From the NCBI GenBank assembly GCA_945949045.1, contig CAMFDG010000019.1, positions 1 to 37,814 on the forward strand: a DNA stretch of 37,814 nt. The letters are read 5' to 3'. A program made the position numbers and the translations under genes. Positions 1 to 8,572 of the stretch are shown here, piece by piece. The notes under the pieces were generated by a model that worked only from the letters and a program-made list of their open reading frames with translations, was not told the DNA's origin and made no database searches. The number at the start of each line of letters is the position of its first letter. The stretch's first letter is position 1. Origin of the DNA: an uncultured Lachnospiraceae bacterium. Its GTDB lineage: Bacteria > Bacillota > Clostridia > Lachnospirales > Lachnospiraceae.

Positions 1-96
1 AGAACTCTTTTCCTGCAAGCAGGAACGATTTCTGACTTTTGACCCTTATATCATAATACAAAAATATTATACATAGATTTACCTAAAAAAGCTAGC

Positions 97-118
97 GTTG
101 TATTGATCAAAATACAAC
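97..118. promoter_or_regulatory. Perfect 8-bp inverted repeat upstream of the S8 protease gene
   Basis: GTTGTATT (97-104) and AATACAAC (111-118) form a perfect palindrome with a 6-bp centre, ending 14 bp before the first ATG of the protease gene. It could be an operator or an RNA hairpin near the ribosome site; the sequence does not decide. I could not place a convincing sigma-A or sporulation promoter in bases 1-132. Confidence 0.4.
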
Positions 119-132
119 AGAAATGAAAATAA

Positions 133-1902
133 ATGGATGAAACAATGCAAAACCAGAAAATTGAACCGACCCTCCGTGCCGCAATGGACGCAACTCCACA
201 GGAGCTTGCCGCTTCTGCCACTCTCTCCACCGGAACCACTGCCGCAGGACTTTGGGAAATTATCGTTCTCTACAGCGGAACAAGACAATCTTTAACTGAA
301 AATCTTCCGGATTATGAGATCACCTTTCTTCTTGGAAATTATGCCATTGTCAGACTTCCCGAAGACGCTATTGACACCATTGCTGCTTCCCCACTGATTA
401 TTTACATTGAAAAGCCCAAGCGGCTGACCTTTGAACTGATCAGCGGAAAGCGTTCCTCCTGCATTACACCCCTTCAAAGAAATACCTATACCGCACTGAC
501 AGGAAAAGGAATCCTGATCTCGGTAATTGACTCCGGAATCGACTATACCCATCCGGATTTCAGGAATCCCGATGGCAGCACACGCATTCTTGCATTATGG
601 GACCAGACCATCGCCCCGGACCCCTCCAAAAACTTTTTCCCTCCGGAGGGTTATTCCATTGGCACGCTCTTTTCAAGGGAGCGGATAGATGCCGCACTCA
701 ATGCCAAAAGCCCCGAAGAGCGGGTTCTCCTTTGTCCCAGTACAGATATCAGTGGACATGGTACTCATGTAGCGGGAATTGCTGCAGGAAACGGCCGCCT
801 GTCAGATGGCGCCTACCGGGGTGTAGCCTATGAAGCATCCCTTCTTGTGGTAAAGCTGGGCTCTCCTGCCCCGAAGAGTTTTCCCAGCACCACAGAACTC
901 ATGCAGGCCGTAGATTTCTCCGTAAAATATGCCAGCAGCCGGAATCTGCCCCTGGTCATCAACCTAAGCTTCGGCAACACCTACGGAAGCCACAGTGGAA
1001 CTTCTCTTCTGGAAACCTACCTTGACAATGTCTCCACCCTCGGGCGGATCAGTATTGTTGCCGGCAGCGGAAACGAGGGAAGCAACGGCGGTCATACCGG
1101 TGGAACACTCTCCACCGGAGAAACCCGGAGGCAGGAATTTTCTATTGGAGATTACGAATCCTCTCTCTCCATACAGCTCTGGAAGAATTACTGGGATGAC
1201 ATCCGCATTTCCATACTGCCCCCCGCGGGGAATTCTCCCGTTTTTCTATCTAACGCTCCCGGGAGCTTTCGCTTCCCTCTGCCGGGCACACAGCTTCTTT
1301 CCTACTACGGAGAGCCCTCCCCCTACAGCCTTTTTCAGGAAATCTATCTGGACTTTCTGCCAACGGAACGCTATCTTCCCTCCGGCATCTGGACCGTGGT
1401 GTTAACCGCCCAAACTGTTGCCGACGGAATTTATGACCTCTGGATGCCGGCCGGCGCCATGCGGGGACTGATGACACAGTTTCTGACTCCGACCGCAGAT
1501 ACAACCCTGACGATTCCCTCCACGGCCGCAAATGTCATTACTGTGGGTGCCTACGATGCCCACACCGACACGCCCGCAGCTTTTTCCGGCAGAGGATTTA
1601 CCTGGAATACGAACCAGATCAAACCGGATCTGGTGGCCCCCGGCGTCGATATCACAAGCACAGCCGCAGGTGGATCCTACGAGAGCCGCAGTGGCACCTC
1701 CATGGCCACCCCCTTTGTCAGTGGAAGCTGTGCCCTTTTGATGCAATGGGGCATTCTGAATGGAAACGACCCTTTCCTCTATGGAGAAAAAATGAAGGCT
1801 TACCTGATCCGCGGGGCCAAACGCCTCCCCTTTGCAGATACTTATCCCAATCCCCAAACCGGATGGGGTGCGTTGTGTGTAGAAAAATCGATTCCCCGCT
1901 GA
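133..1902 (+). CDS. S8 family (subtilisin-like) serine protease, Csp-like
   Basis: This is a 589-residue subtilase with a complete catalytic triad: Asp133 in VIDSGIDYTHPDF, His209 in GHGTHVAG and Ser523 in SGTSMATPFVSG. The long segment between His and Ser, about residues 330-470, matches the inserted domain of the clostridial Csp germination proteases in place and size (inference). There is no signal peptide, as is usual for Csp-like proteins, which are packaged in spores. Family knowledge suggests processing of a spore or cell-wall substrate, but many Lachnospiraceae carry several such paralogs of unknown role and no sleC or cspC is nearby. The ribosome site is weak; ATG 145 is an alternative start. 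It is the only + gene before typA and converges on the C39-like gene. Its stop codon lies inside a terminator hairpin. Confidence 0.9.
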   Translation: MDETMQNQKIEPTLRAAMDATPQELAASATLSTGTTAAGLWEIIVLYSGTRQSLTENLPDYEITFLLGNYAIVRLPEDAIDTIAASPLIIYIEKPKRLTFELISGKRSSCITPLQRNTYTALTGKGILISVIDSGIDYTHPDFRNPDGSTRILALWDQTIAPDPSKNFFPPEGYSIGTLFSRERIDAALNAKSPEERVLLCPSTDISGHGTHVAGIAAGNGRLSDGAYRGVAYEASLLVVKLGSPAPKSFPSTTELMQAVDFSVKYASSRNLPLVINLSFGNTYGSHSGTSLLETYLDNVSTLGRISIVAGSGNEGSNGGHTGGTLSTGETRRQEFSIGDYESSLSIQLWKNYWDDIRISILPPAGNSPVFLSNAPGSFRFPLPGTQLLSYYGEPSPYSLFQEIYLDFLPTERYLPSGIWTVVLTAQTVADGIYDLWMPAGAMRGLMTQFLTPTADTTLTIPSTAANVITVGAYDAHTDTPAAFSGRGFTWNTNQIKPDLVAPGVDITSTAAGGSYESRSGTSMATPFVSGSCALLMQWGILNGNDPFLYGEKMKAYLIRGAKRLPFADTYPNPQTGWGALCVEKSIPR

Positions 1903-1918
1903 ACTCGCAAGCGGGGAA
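1883..1918 (-). terminator. Intrinsic terminator of the C39-like gene, overlapping the S8 stop codon
   Basis: TTCCCCGCT (1892-1900) pairs perfectly with AGCGGGGAA (1910-1918) around a 9-base loop. Read on the minus strand, the hairpin is followed by TTTTT (1887-1883), about 32 bases after the C39-like stop. On the plus strand there is no U-run. The S8 stop codon (1900-1902) sits at the stem-loop junction, so the terminator doubles as coding sequence of the opposite gene. Confidence 0.75.
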
Positions 1919-1949
1919 CGATCCTTTGGCATAATCATTTGTCTTCTCT

Positions 1950-2867
1950 TTATTTTGAAAAGGACCATAGATTTTTAATCTGTGGCTCCAGCGTCTCATA
2001 ATCCCACAGCACCTTCGACCGTTTTCTGCTGTTGGGATCATGGACAATAATTCTGCCATCTTCCGATTCCCCGGCCAGCACGATAAAGTGACCACCACTG
2101 GTGAAGTCACCCGGCCGCATACTGCAGACTACAGGTTCTCCCTGCTGTAAATGTTTTCGGATGACCCCCTCATCCAGGCTGATTTCCTGTCCATGAACCC
2201 CAAAATGCTCACACCCCTGTGTAAAGAAGATCCAGGAGGTACCTGTATTTTCTTCATAATAGCCATGCTCTGCTGCAAAGGCGGCAATCTGATCCGGCGT
2301 TGCCAACGTATCACCTGTAAGCGCTAAAACGACCATAGACAGGCAGGTGGGTGCACAACCCGACAGGCCAACATTACTGTTTCCATAAGGTGCATAACCC
2401 CAGCGTTCATCCCATTGAATCAAAAGAGGCAGCTTTTCTTTCCTTTCTGCCCTCGTAAAGCCCCCCTGAACCTCGTGGGCTGCATCCGAATAATCCTTCA
2501 CAAAGTCAATCATCTCCGGGTTACTGCAAAGAGCCGCCAATAATTGCTCCGGATAGGCATCATAATTTTCATAAATTTCCTTATATGCTTTATCCTTTTT
2601 CGCAAGCTTCTTTATATAGCTCCTAACCTCATTTTCCGAGCGCTTTTGCGGTTTTACCAGATTGGCATCTTCTTCATCAATATACCCTGCCGGAACCCCG
2701 GATTCCTGCCAGGTAAGATTCCCCAGCTTCCCACTGCTTCCCTCAGACATCCACCCCAAAAGACGGATCCCGCAGATCAGAAGGATTGCCAGCGCCAGCA
2801 GGCGTATTCCTCTTTTTCTTCTCTGTTTTATTCTTCTGCTGTTTCCTTTCATACTGTTATCCTGCAT
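1950..2867 (-). CDS. C39-like cysteine peptidase, membrane-anchored
   Basis: A 305-residue protein with a basic N-terminus (RRIKQRRKRG) and one membrane segment at about residues 21-39, so the rest is probably outside the cell. The C-terminal half carries the peptidase C39-like fold: Gln151 in QWDERWG (oxyanion position), Cys171 in SGCAPTC, His260 in GGHFIVLAG and Asp277 in VHDPNS. The glycine-rich ATP transporter parts of true bacteriocin C39 exporters are missing, so it is a stand-alone C39_2-type peptidase of unknown substrate. The start is supported by GGAAAGG four bases before ATG 2867. An extended -10 lies upstream and a strong terminator downstream, so it is probably monocistronic. Confidence 0.8.
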   Translation of the reverse strand: MQDNSMKGNSRRIKQRRKRGIRLLALAILLICGIRLLGWMSEGSSGKLGNLTWQESGVPAGYIDEEDANLVKPQKRSENEVRSYIKKLAKKDKAYKEIYENYDAYPEQLLAALCSNPEMIDFVKDYSDAAHEVQGGFTRAERKEKLPLLIQWDERWGYAPYGNSNVGLSGCAPTCLSMVVLALTGDTLATPDQIAAFAAEHGYYEENTGTSWIFFTQGCEHFGVHGQEISLDEGVIRKHLQQGEPVVCSMRPGDFTSGGHFIVLAGESEDGRIIVHDPNSRKRSKVLWDYETLEPQIKNLWSFSK

Positions 2868-2935
2868 ACTGCCTTTCCATAATGATTTTTTGCATCTGTT
2901 TCGTTACTTTTCATCTCTTTATTTCTCATATTCTC

Positions 2936-2944
2936 ATTATACCA
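2936..2944 (-). promoter_or_regulatory. Extended -10 promoter of the C39-like gene
   Basis: On the minus strand TGG-TATAAT (2944-2936) is a perfect -10 with an extended TGn motif. No good -35 is seen at 16-18 bp, which is usual for extended -10 promoters. It lies about 70 bp before the start codon. Confidence 0.5.
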
Positions 2945-3035
2945 GAAAGCAGTTTTTCAACTCTTTGTATTCTCTTGCGAATTTCTTATAAAAATCTTAA
3001 GGAGCGGCGGTCATACTTTCTCTGTTGAAATTTCA

Positions 3036-3200
3036 CCCGTACTGCATCCCATAATGTACGGGTGTTTTCCTCATTTCTTATTTTTCGCCCGTACTGCATC
3101 CCCATAGTGTACGGGTGTTTTCCTCATTTCTTATTTTTCGCCCGTACTGCATCCCCATAGTGTACGGGTGTTTTTCACATTTCTCATTTTTCACCCGTAC
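3036..3200. repeat. Tandem repeat of a 53-bp hairpin unit (3 full copies plus a partial)
   Basis: Units start at 3036 (52 bp), 3088 (53 bp), 3141 (53 bp) and 3194 (first 7 bp only). Each begins with CCCGTAC and carries the inverse GTACGGG 14 bp later, then a T-rich tail, so every unit can form a 7- to 9-bp hairpin. The copies are nearly identical, so amplification is recent. The partial copy lies in the 3' end of the histidine kinase gene and encodes its last residues (TGEK) and stop codon. The T-rich tails follow the stem on the plus strand, the wrong side for ending the kinase transcript. The array fills most of the 316-bp gap 2868-3183; the rest holds only the C39 gene promoter. Confidence 0.9.
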
Positions 3201-4323
3201 AAGGGATATCCGGCATGCGATTACTTGTTGAAAATGATTGATTATCATGAAAAACAGGCAGCCAAACCAAAAAACGGATCTTCTCCTCCTCGCTCTCCGC
3301 CTCAATGTGCCCGCCGTGCAGCTCCACAATTTCCTTTGCAATGGCAAGACCCAGTCCTGCTCCTCCGGTGTCGGTGGAACGAGCATCGTCAAGCCGGTAA
3401 AACTGTTCGAAAATATGGGAAAGCTTCTCCTTCGAAATAGTTCTGCCGCAATTTTCCATACGAACCCAGGCATATTCATCTCTGCGGGAAAGAGAGAGTT
3501 TCAGCTTGCTCTTCTCATAACAATAGAAAATCGCATTGCGGATCAAATTGTCAAATACCCGCTCAAGCTTATCCGGATCACAGACAATGAATATCCCCGG
3601 CTCAATGGAAAGCTCCCAGGTCAATCCTTTTTCCTCCAGTAACGGCAGAAACTCATTGGCCGTCTGCTCCAGCAGAAGGCTGAAATTGATTTTACTTCGA
3701 TTCAGTTCCATCGTAGTCAGGTTCAGTCTGGTGATTTCAAAAAATTCATTGATCAACTGCTCCAGCCTCTGGGCCTTGTCATAAGCAATCCCTGTATATC
3801 GGGCCCGAAGTTCAGAAGTAAGCTCAGGCTCATCCTTAAGAAGCGTCAGATATCCGATCACAGAGGTTAAAGGCGTCTTCAGGTCGTGAGCCAGATAAAC
3901 GATCATATCGCTTTTCCGCTGCTCCGCCTCCTTTGCCTTCCTCTCGTTTTGAAGAACAAGCTCCCGCACACTGTTTAACTCGTCCTGTACCTCCTTTAAA
4001 TGCCCGCTCATCTTCACCGGGACCTCTGTATGAAGTGCCATCTGTTCCGAAGCCCGAACCACCTCCCGCAAGTACAGCCACATCCGCACGGCAAAAATAA
4101 TCGTCACAAAGAGCCAGCCTGTCAGGCAGACAATGGCAATGACCTCCCCCAGATTGGTGTGAATCAGATGCAAAAGGGGATATAAAAACTCCGTTCCATA
4201 CCATATTCTGCTATTACAAATTTCCAGCATGATGTACACCACAGAAAGCAGAACGCACAGTACCCCGAAAAGACAGATCAGATACTCACCTGCCAGTTTA
4301 TGAATCAGACTGTTTTTTTTCAT
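3184..4323 (-). CDS. Sensor histidine kinase, VanS-like
   Basis: A 379-residue sensor kinase with two membrane segments (about 14-34 and 61-85) and a short outer loop of about 25 residues. A linker leads to the H-box, with phospho-acceptor His146 in YLAHDLKTPLTS. The ATPase domain shows an N-box (NLIRNAIFYC) and a G-box (GGAGLGLAIAKEIVELHGG). It follows its response regulator gene with a 36-base gap and has a strong AGGAGG site before ATG 4323, so the two are one operon. The H-box style is that of VanS-type kinases; the tiny sensor loop suggests it reads a membrane or envelope signal (inference). No van ligase genes are present, so it should not be read as glycopeptide resistance. The last codons lie in the 53-bp repeat. 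Confidence 0.9.
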   Translation of the reverse strand: MKKNSLIHKLAGEYLICLFGVLCVLLSVVYIMLEICNSRIWYGTEFLYPLLHLIHTNLGEVIAIVCLTGWLFVTIIFAVRMWLYLREVVRASEQMALHTEVPVKMSGHLKEVQDELNSVRELVLQNERKAKEAEQRKSDMIVYLAHDLKTPLTSVIGYLTLLKDEPELTSELRARYTGIAYDKAQRLEQLINEFFEITRLNLTTMELNRSKINFSLLLEQTANEFLPLLEEKGLTWELSIEPGIFIVCDPDKLERVFDNLIRNAIFYCYEKSKLKLSLSRRDEYAWVRMENCGRTISKEKLSHIFEQFYRLDDARSTDTGGAGLGLAIAKEIVELHGGHIEAESEEEKIRFLVWLPVFHDNQSFSTSNRMPDIPCTGEK

Positions 4324-4359
4324 GTATTCCTCCTCTTAGAACATCGGCCCATGCAAAAT

Positions 4360-5061
4360 TTACTCTATTGTATATCCTACGCCCCAGACCGTCTGAATCA
4401 GTTTGGGATTTCTTGCCTGCTCATGCATTTTTTCCCGGATTCTCGCAATGTGGGCCATCACCGTATTATTGCTGTCCAGATATTTCTCTCCCCAGACGGC
4501 CTCATACAATTCCTCCGAGGAGACCACCTTTCCCTGATGCTCGCATAGATACCAGAGGATTTTAAATTCCATAGGCGTTAATGCCAGTTCCTCCTCGTTC
4601 CAGGTACAGTGATGCGACTCTTTCACAATATGAAGGCCCTTTATATTGTATTCCCGGGGCTTGTCCCCAGAAATCTGCCTGTCCTGTCTATTGTACTGTT
4701 TGTAGCGCCGAAGCTGTGTCCTCACCCGCGCCACCAGTTCCACCGGATGAAAAGGCTTTGTCACATAGTCATCTGCGCCCATGGTCAGCCCGTCGATTTT
4801 ATCCCTCTCCTGGACCTTAGCCGTCAGCATGATGATTGGATAAAAATGTTCCTTTCTAATTTCCCTTAAAAGGGTAAAGCCGTCAATATCAGGAAGCATC
4901 ACATCCAGAATAGCCAGATCCATCTCCTCCCTCTTCGCACAGGCCAATGCCTCCCTGCCATTGTAGAATTTACAGATCTCATAACCTTCATTCTGCAGGT
5001 ACAGCTCCACAAGATCCGCGATCTCCCGCTCATCATCCACGATTAAAATCTTTTCCTTCAT
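4360..5061 (-). CDS. Response regulator, OmpR/VanR type
   Basis: A receiver domain (about 1-118) with acidic pair Asp9/Asp10, phospho-acceptor Asp53 in LAILDVMLPDIDGF and Lys102 in YVTKPFHP is followed by an OmpR-type winged helix (about 130-233, with LTPMEFKILWYL and the closing VWGVGYTIE). It is the partner of the downstream kinase and probably a DNA-binding activator or repressor of envelope genes; the targets are not visible here. I start at ATG 5061; an in-frame GTG at 5067 with GAGGGG four bases upstream is an alternative and adds two residues. It has its own promoter. Confidence 0.92.
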   Translation of the reverse strand: MKEKILIVDDEREIADLVELYLQNEGYEICKFYNGREALACAKREEMDLAILDVMLPDIDGFTLLREIRKEHFYPIIMLTAKVQERDKIDGLTMGADDYVTKPFHPVELVARVRTQLRRYKQYNRQDRQISGDKPREYNIKGLHIVKESHHCTWNEEELALTPMEFKILWYLCEHQGKVVSSEELYEAVWGEKYLDSNNTVMAHIARIREKMHEQARNPKLIQTVWGVGYTIE

Positions 5062-5098
5062 AACCACCTATCCCCTCTTTCCTTCACAACTCCTTATC

Positions 5099-5127
5099 AT
5101 TGTAGGAAAAAGAAATCCCATGTACAA
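5099..5127 (-). promoter_or_regulatory. Sigma-A promoter of the two-component operon
   Basis: Minus strand TTGTAC (5127-5122), 17-bp spacer, TACAAT (5104-5099). The -10 lies about 40 bp before the response regulator start. Confidence 0.65.
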
Positions 5128-5157
5128 CAGCTTTCGTGAATTCTTCAGAAATTTGTA

Positions 5158-5188
5158 AGAAAAATCCCTGCGGTCCATCCGCAGGGAT
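5158..5188 (-). terminator. Intrinsic terminator after the GGDEF/EAL gene
   Basis: A perfect 10-bp stem, ATCCCTGCGG (5164-5173) with CCGCAGGGAT (5179-5188), has a 5-base loop. On the minus strand it is followed by TTTTTCTT. It lies 20 bases after the GGDEF/EAL stop codon and is the only clear terminator found for the whole pyr-pur block. Confidence 0.88.
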
Positions 5189-5207
5189 CTAAATTTGCAT
5201 TATGATT

Positions 5208-7910
5208 TTAGTCTTCCATCACATTTTCACCCATAAAGGCATCATAAAACTCTTCCTTGGGTACCGGCTTTCCAAAATAAAAGCCCTGAATCATCTCTGC
5301 CTTTGTTTTCTTAAGAATTTCCACCTGTTCCTTCGTCTCAATGCCCTCCACAATACAGTGAATGCCAAGATCATTGATCAGGGAAGTCATATAGTCCAGC
5401 ACGATTCTGCTCTTCTGATTTTTGGTGATCTCCATCACCATGGAACGATCGATCTTTGCCGAATCAAAGTCATACTGGATCAACACGGACAGATTGGAGT
5501 AATGGCTTCCGAAATCATCCATGGAGAGCCTGAAACCAAGCTGCTTCAGGTTATTAGCCACATCCTCAATCACCACATGATCCATATCTCCGATGGTCTC
5601 TGTCACCTCGATATGAATCAGGCCCGTCGGAATATCATATTTTTCCGTCAAAGCCTTCACCCGTTCCACCAGCTCGGGATACAGGATGGTCATCTTGGAG
5701 AAATTAACGGAAATCGGGATGGTCCGATGACCTAATTCCATTTGCTCCTGCTGATATTTAAATACCTCCTCCAGCACATAAAGATCAATCATATGTATCA
5801 GATTATAACGCTCAAGAATGGGAATAAATACCCCCGGTCCTACAATTCCAAGCTCATCGTCGATCTGACGGACCAAAGCCTCTGCTCCTTCCGTCCTGCT
5901 GGTATGGATATTAACCTTCGGCTGCAGATAAACCAGATATTTACCCCGGTTCATCAGATCCGTTACTTCGTCAATCACGCTCTGTTCCATTCGCTTCGTC
6001 AGATCCGATCCGTGCATCAGCTTCAGCTTGTCATTGTTCATGACCACCTCAGCCTCTGTAATCTGTGCCCGAATCCGCGGATGGCTGCTCCAGCTATAGC
6101 CAAGGGCGACTCCGATTTCAAGGTCATCCAGTTCATGCCTGACCTGAGACACCAAAAGTTCCAGATCTCTCTTTGCAATGTCCGGGCAAATCACTAACAT
6201 TTCATCCTCATCATAACGGAAGCAGCGATACGCACCGCAGATTCTTGTCAGGATATCAGAAACCTCCACCAGCTTTTTGTTACCATTAAAATAGCCAAAC
6301 TGCTTATTGATCTCCGACAGGTGAATCACATCCGTTGTCAGTACGCCAAAAGACTCAAAAACGCGGTTCTTGTTTTCCTTGGTCCACTGGGTATAGCTGG
6401 ATCTGTTCCAAAGTCCCGTCAGCTTATCATGAGTCCTGTCATATTCCTGTTTCTCCATCAGATGATCGTGCAGGATTCTCAGCAGCAGGTAGGACTCAAT
6501 CATGTGAAGGATGGACGTCTCCTCAAAATGTCTTCTCGGATTCAGAACAAACAGTGCACAGGCATGATCATCCTGCTCACAGATGGCGGAAGCCGCTAAT
6601 GACCAGATACGTCCGGAAGTCAAAAGATCATACAGCTTTCTGTGATCATTATAAAGGCTGATCACATTTTCCACACGAAGTTCACCGGCATTCACCACAA
6701 AATCCATCAAGGGTTTGAGCTTTCCCTCGTCAAACACCCTCTTAACTCTCGCAGCCATTTCTCTGGCACTTTCCTTGTGGCTCTCCCTCTGGAAAAAGAT
6801 ATTGTCCCTCTGCCCATACACCAGAGTGACATAATCGGCATCAAAAAACTCGACAAGAGAAAAAAGAACGCTCTGCACTCCGTTATCGTAGGATTCTGAA
6901 ACGATCAGATCCAGACACTGCTGCAGCCTCTCCAAAATATCCTGGGCATTTCCGGCAACCGGTGCTGCCAGCCGAAGTGCTGCCGTCTGGGCCTGCTGTC
7001 CAAGGACCTGCTCCACGTCCTGATAAAAAATGATACGGTTCTTTCCTCTTCGCTTTGCCTCATAAACAGCCTGATCTGCCTCATAATAGAGATCCTGAAA
7101 ATTCATGCTTCGACTTCCGAGGACGCTCACTCCCATGGAGGCACAGTATTCCATATCGAAAATAATGGTTTTCAGTTTCTTCTTTAAGCGTTCGCAGAAC
7201 TCCTCCATCTCACTGCGGTCCGAAAAATTCCAAACAAAAGCAGCAAACTCATCACCGCCCAAACGACCCACCACACCTCTGTCGCTGATCATGGAATTTA
7301 GAATTTCTCCCGTCTGGTTGAGCACCAGATCTCCCACAGCATGGCCCTGGGTATCGTTGATCATCTTAAAATCATCAATATCAAGCATAAGGAAGATGGC
7401 GTTGGATTTACAGCTGTGAATGGATTTCCGGCAAATCTCCTCAAAGGCCATGTGATTATACACATTGGTGAGGACATCAATTTCTGCCTGCCTCCTTATT
7501 TTCTCATTCTGTTCCTTTTCCTTGTGAACAGAAATGAAACGCCCCACAATACGCTCAATGCTTCCATCCGCTCCTGCAACACTGACCAGATAAAATCGGT
7601 GCCATTCCGGCTTTTTCCCCTTTTCAAAGAAATGGGCATCTACCACTGTATGGGTTGGTTTCTTCATGCACGCGCGAACTGCCCTCTGATATCTTTTCTT
7701 GTCCTCCGGCGTAATAAAAACCTCTCCCACCTGTTTATCATGAAGATAACCCGGAATCTGATATATCGTGACAAACTGTCCATCGACGATCTTATATACC
7801 AACGCCTCATCGGTTGCAGCATCATAATCCAGAATCTTCTCGTGATTCTGTTCCACGATCATCTTTAGCAGTTTGCCATTTTCCTTTTCAACCCTCTTAT
7901 TCTTTTCCAT
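5208..7910 (-). CDS. Cyclic-di-GMP protein: PAS-like, GGDEF, degenerate GGDEF, EAL
   Basis: A 900-residue cytoplasmic protein without membrane segments. The N-terminal ~130 residues look PAS-like. A GGDEF domain (about 140-300) follows with an intact RLGGDEF site but no RxxD inhibitory site in the usual place. After a GAF-like middle (inference) comes a second GGDEF fold (about 490-630; DKLTGLWNR) whose signature is replaced by YDEDEM, probably inactive. The C-terminal EAL domain (about 640-890) keeps the metal and catalytic motifs: EALVR, NFSK, EVTET, DDFGSHYSNL, KIDRSMV and VEGIET. It may both make and break c-di-GMP, or use the GGDEF as a GTP sensor controlling the phosphodiesterase. It starts 26 bases after the HAD gene, so it is probably transcribed with the purine genes. 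Confidence 0.9.
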   Translation of the reverse strand: MEKNKRVEKENGKLLKMIVEQNHEKILDYDAATDEALVYKIVDGQFVTIYQIPGYLHDKQVGEVFITPEDKKRYQRAVRACMKKPTHTVVDAHFFEKGKKPEWHRFYLVSVAGADGSIERIVGRFISVHKEKEQNEKIRRQAEIDVLTNVYNHMAFEEICRKSIHSCKSNAIFLMLDIDDFKMINDTQGHAVGDLVLNQTGEILNSMISDRGVVGRLGGDEFAAFVWNFSDRSEMEEFCERLKKKLKTIIFDMEYCASMGVSVLGSRSMNFQDLYYEADQAVYEAKRRGKNRIIFYQDVEQVLGQQAQTAALRLAAPVAGNAQDILERLQQCLDLIVSESYDNGVQSVLFSLVEFFDADYVTLVYGQRDNIFFQRESHKESAREMAARVKRVFDEGKLKPLMDFVVNAGELRVENVISLYNDHRKLYDLLTSGRIWSLAASAICEQDDHACALFVLNPRRHFEETSILHMIESYLLLRILHDHLMEKQEYDRTHDKLTGLWNRSSYTQWTKENKNRVFESFGVLTTDVIHLSEINKQFGYFNGNKKLVEVSDILTRICGAYRCFRYDEDEMLVICPDIAKRDLELLVSQVRHELDDLEIGVALGYSWSSHPRIRAQITEAEVVMNNDKLKLMHGSDLTKRMEQSVIDEVTDLMNRGKYLVYLQPKVNIHTSRTEGAEALVRQIDDELGIVGPGVFIPILERYNLIHMIDLYVLEEVFKYQQEQMELGHRTIPISVNFSKMTILYPELVERVKALTEKYDIPTGLIHIEVTETIGDMDHVVIEDVANNLKQLGFRLSMDDFGSHYSNLSVLIQYDFDSAKIDRSMVMEITKNQKSRIVLDYMTSLINDLGIHCIVEGIETKEQVEILKKTKAEMIQGFYFGKPVPKEEFYDAFMGENVMED

Positions 7911-7936
7911 ACCCTCATCCCCATTGCCCCAGAGAT

Positions 7937-8572
7937 TTAACCAAGAACCCTGTCAGCTTCCTCAATCAACTCCTCAAAACAATTAATCTTTGGCACCTTT
8001 TGACTGACCGAGCCAAAGCCGTATGCCGCGTGAATAAACTTGATTCCCGCCTGCCGGCTGGAATCGTAATCCCCTTGAATATCCCCCACATACACTGCAT
8101 CCTCCAGTCCGTTTCTCTGGTAAAGGAGTGCAATATTCTCACCTTTGGACTTCTCATTATTGCCGTAGCACTCGATATCCTCAATCAGATCATGCAGTTT
8201 GTAATGGTCCAGAAACGCTTCAATATAACCCGACTGACAATTGCTGACAATATATAAATGGTATTTCTTTTTCAATGTTTCTAAGGTTTCACGAATTTTG
8301 GGATACAGAGTCCCCCCGTGCTCCCTTAAATACTCGTTCTCATGATCCCCACACCGGGCCAGCAGCTCCATACGCTGTTCTTTAGGCAGATCTGCAAAGA
8401 GGATATCTGCAATTACATCCATGGTTTTGCCCATTACAGACTGCATATCCTCTGCGGTTAATGGTTCCCGCTGATAGCCGCTCTGACGGATTACCTCATT
8501 CCAGGATTCCACGACCTCCGGTGCGGAGTCCCAGAGTGTTCCGTCCATGTCAAAAATAATGCCTTTTTTCAT
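7937..8572 (-). CDS. HAD superfamily hydrolase, phosphoglycolate phosphatase-like
   Basis: A 211-residue HAD phosphatase. Motif I is FDMDGTLWDS (two catalytic Asp), motif II lies in YIVSNCQSGY, the motif III lysine is likely in NNEKSKGEN, and motif IV is YVGDIQGDYDSS. The helical cap after motif I (about 15-85) places it in the Gph/PGMB-like subfamily. The substrate is not determinable; a phosphorylated sugar or nucleotide is likely. Its ATG overlaps the purD stop codon by four bases (ATGA), indicating translational coupling and perhaps a nucleotide clean-up role (inference). Confidence 0.88.
   Translation of the reverse strand: MKKGIIFDMDGTLWDSAPEVVESWNEVIRQSGYQREPLTAEDMQSVMGKTMDVIADILFADLPKEQRMELLARCGDHENEYLREHGGTLYPKIRETLETLKKKYHLYIVSNCQSGYIEAFLDHYKLHDLIEDIECYGNNEKSKGENIALLYQRNGLEDAVYVGDIQGDYDSSRQAGIKFIHAAYGFGSVSQKVPKINCFEELIEEADRVLG

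Noticed and set aside
10-25. TTCCTG-CAAG-CAGGAA hairpin as a terminator of a gene before the window
   Set aside because: Only 6 bp, no proper U-run on either strand, and the upstream gene is not visible.
3078-3479. Minus-strand frame reading through the 53-bp repeat with recurring peptides
   Set aside because: The unit length is not a multiple of three, the frame overlaps the well-supported kinase gene, and it has no ribosome site.
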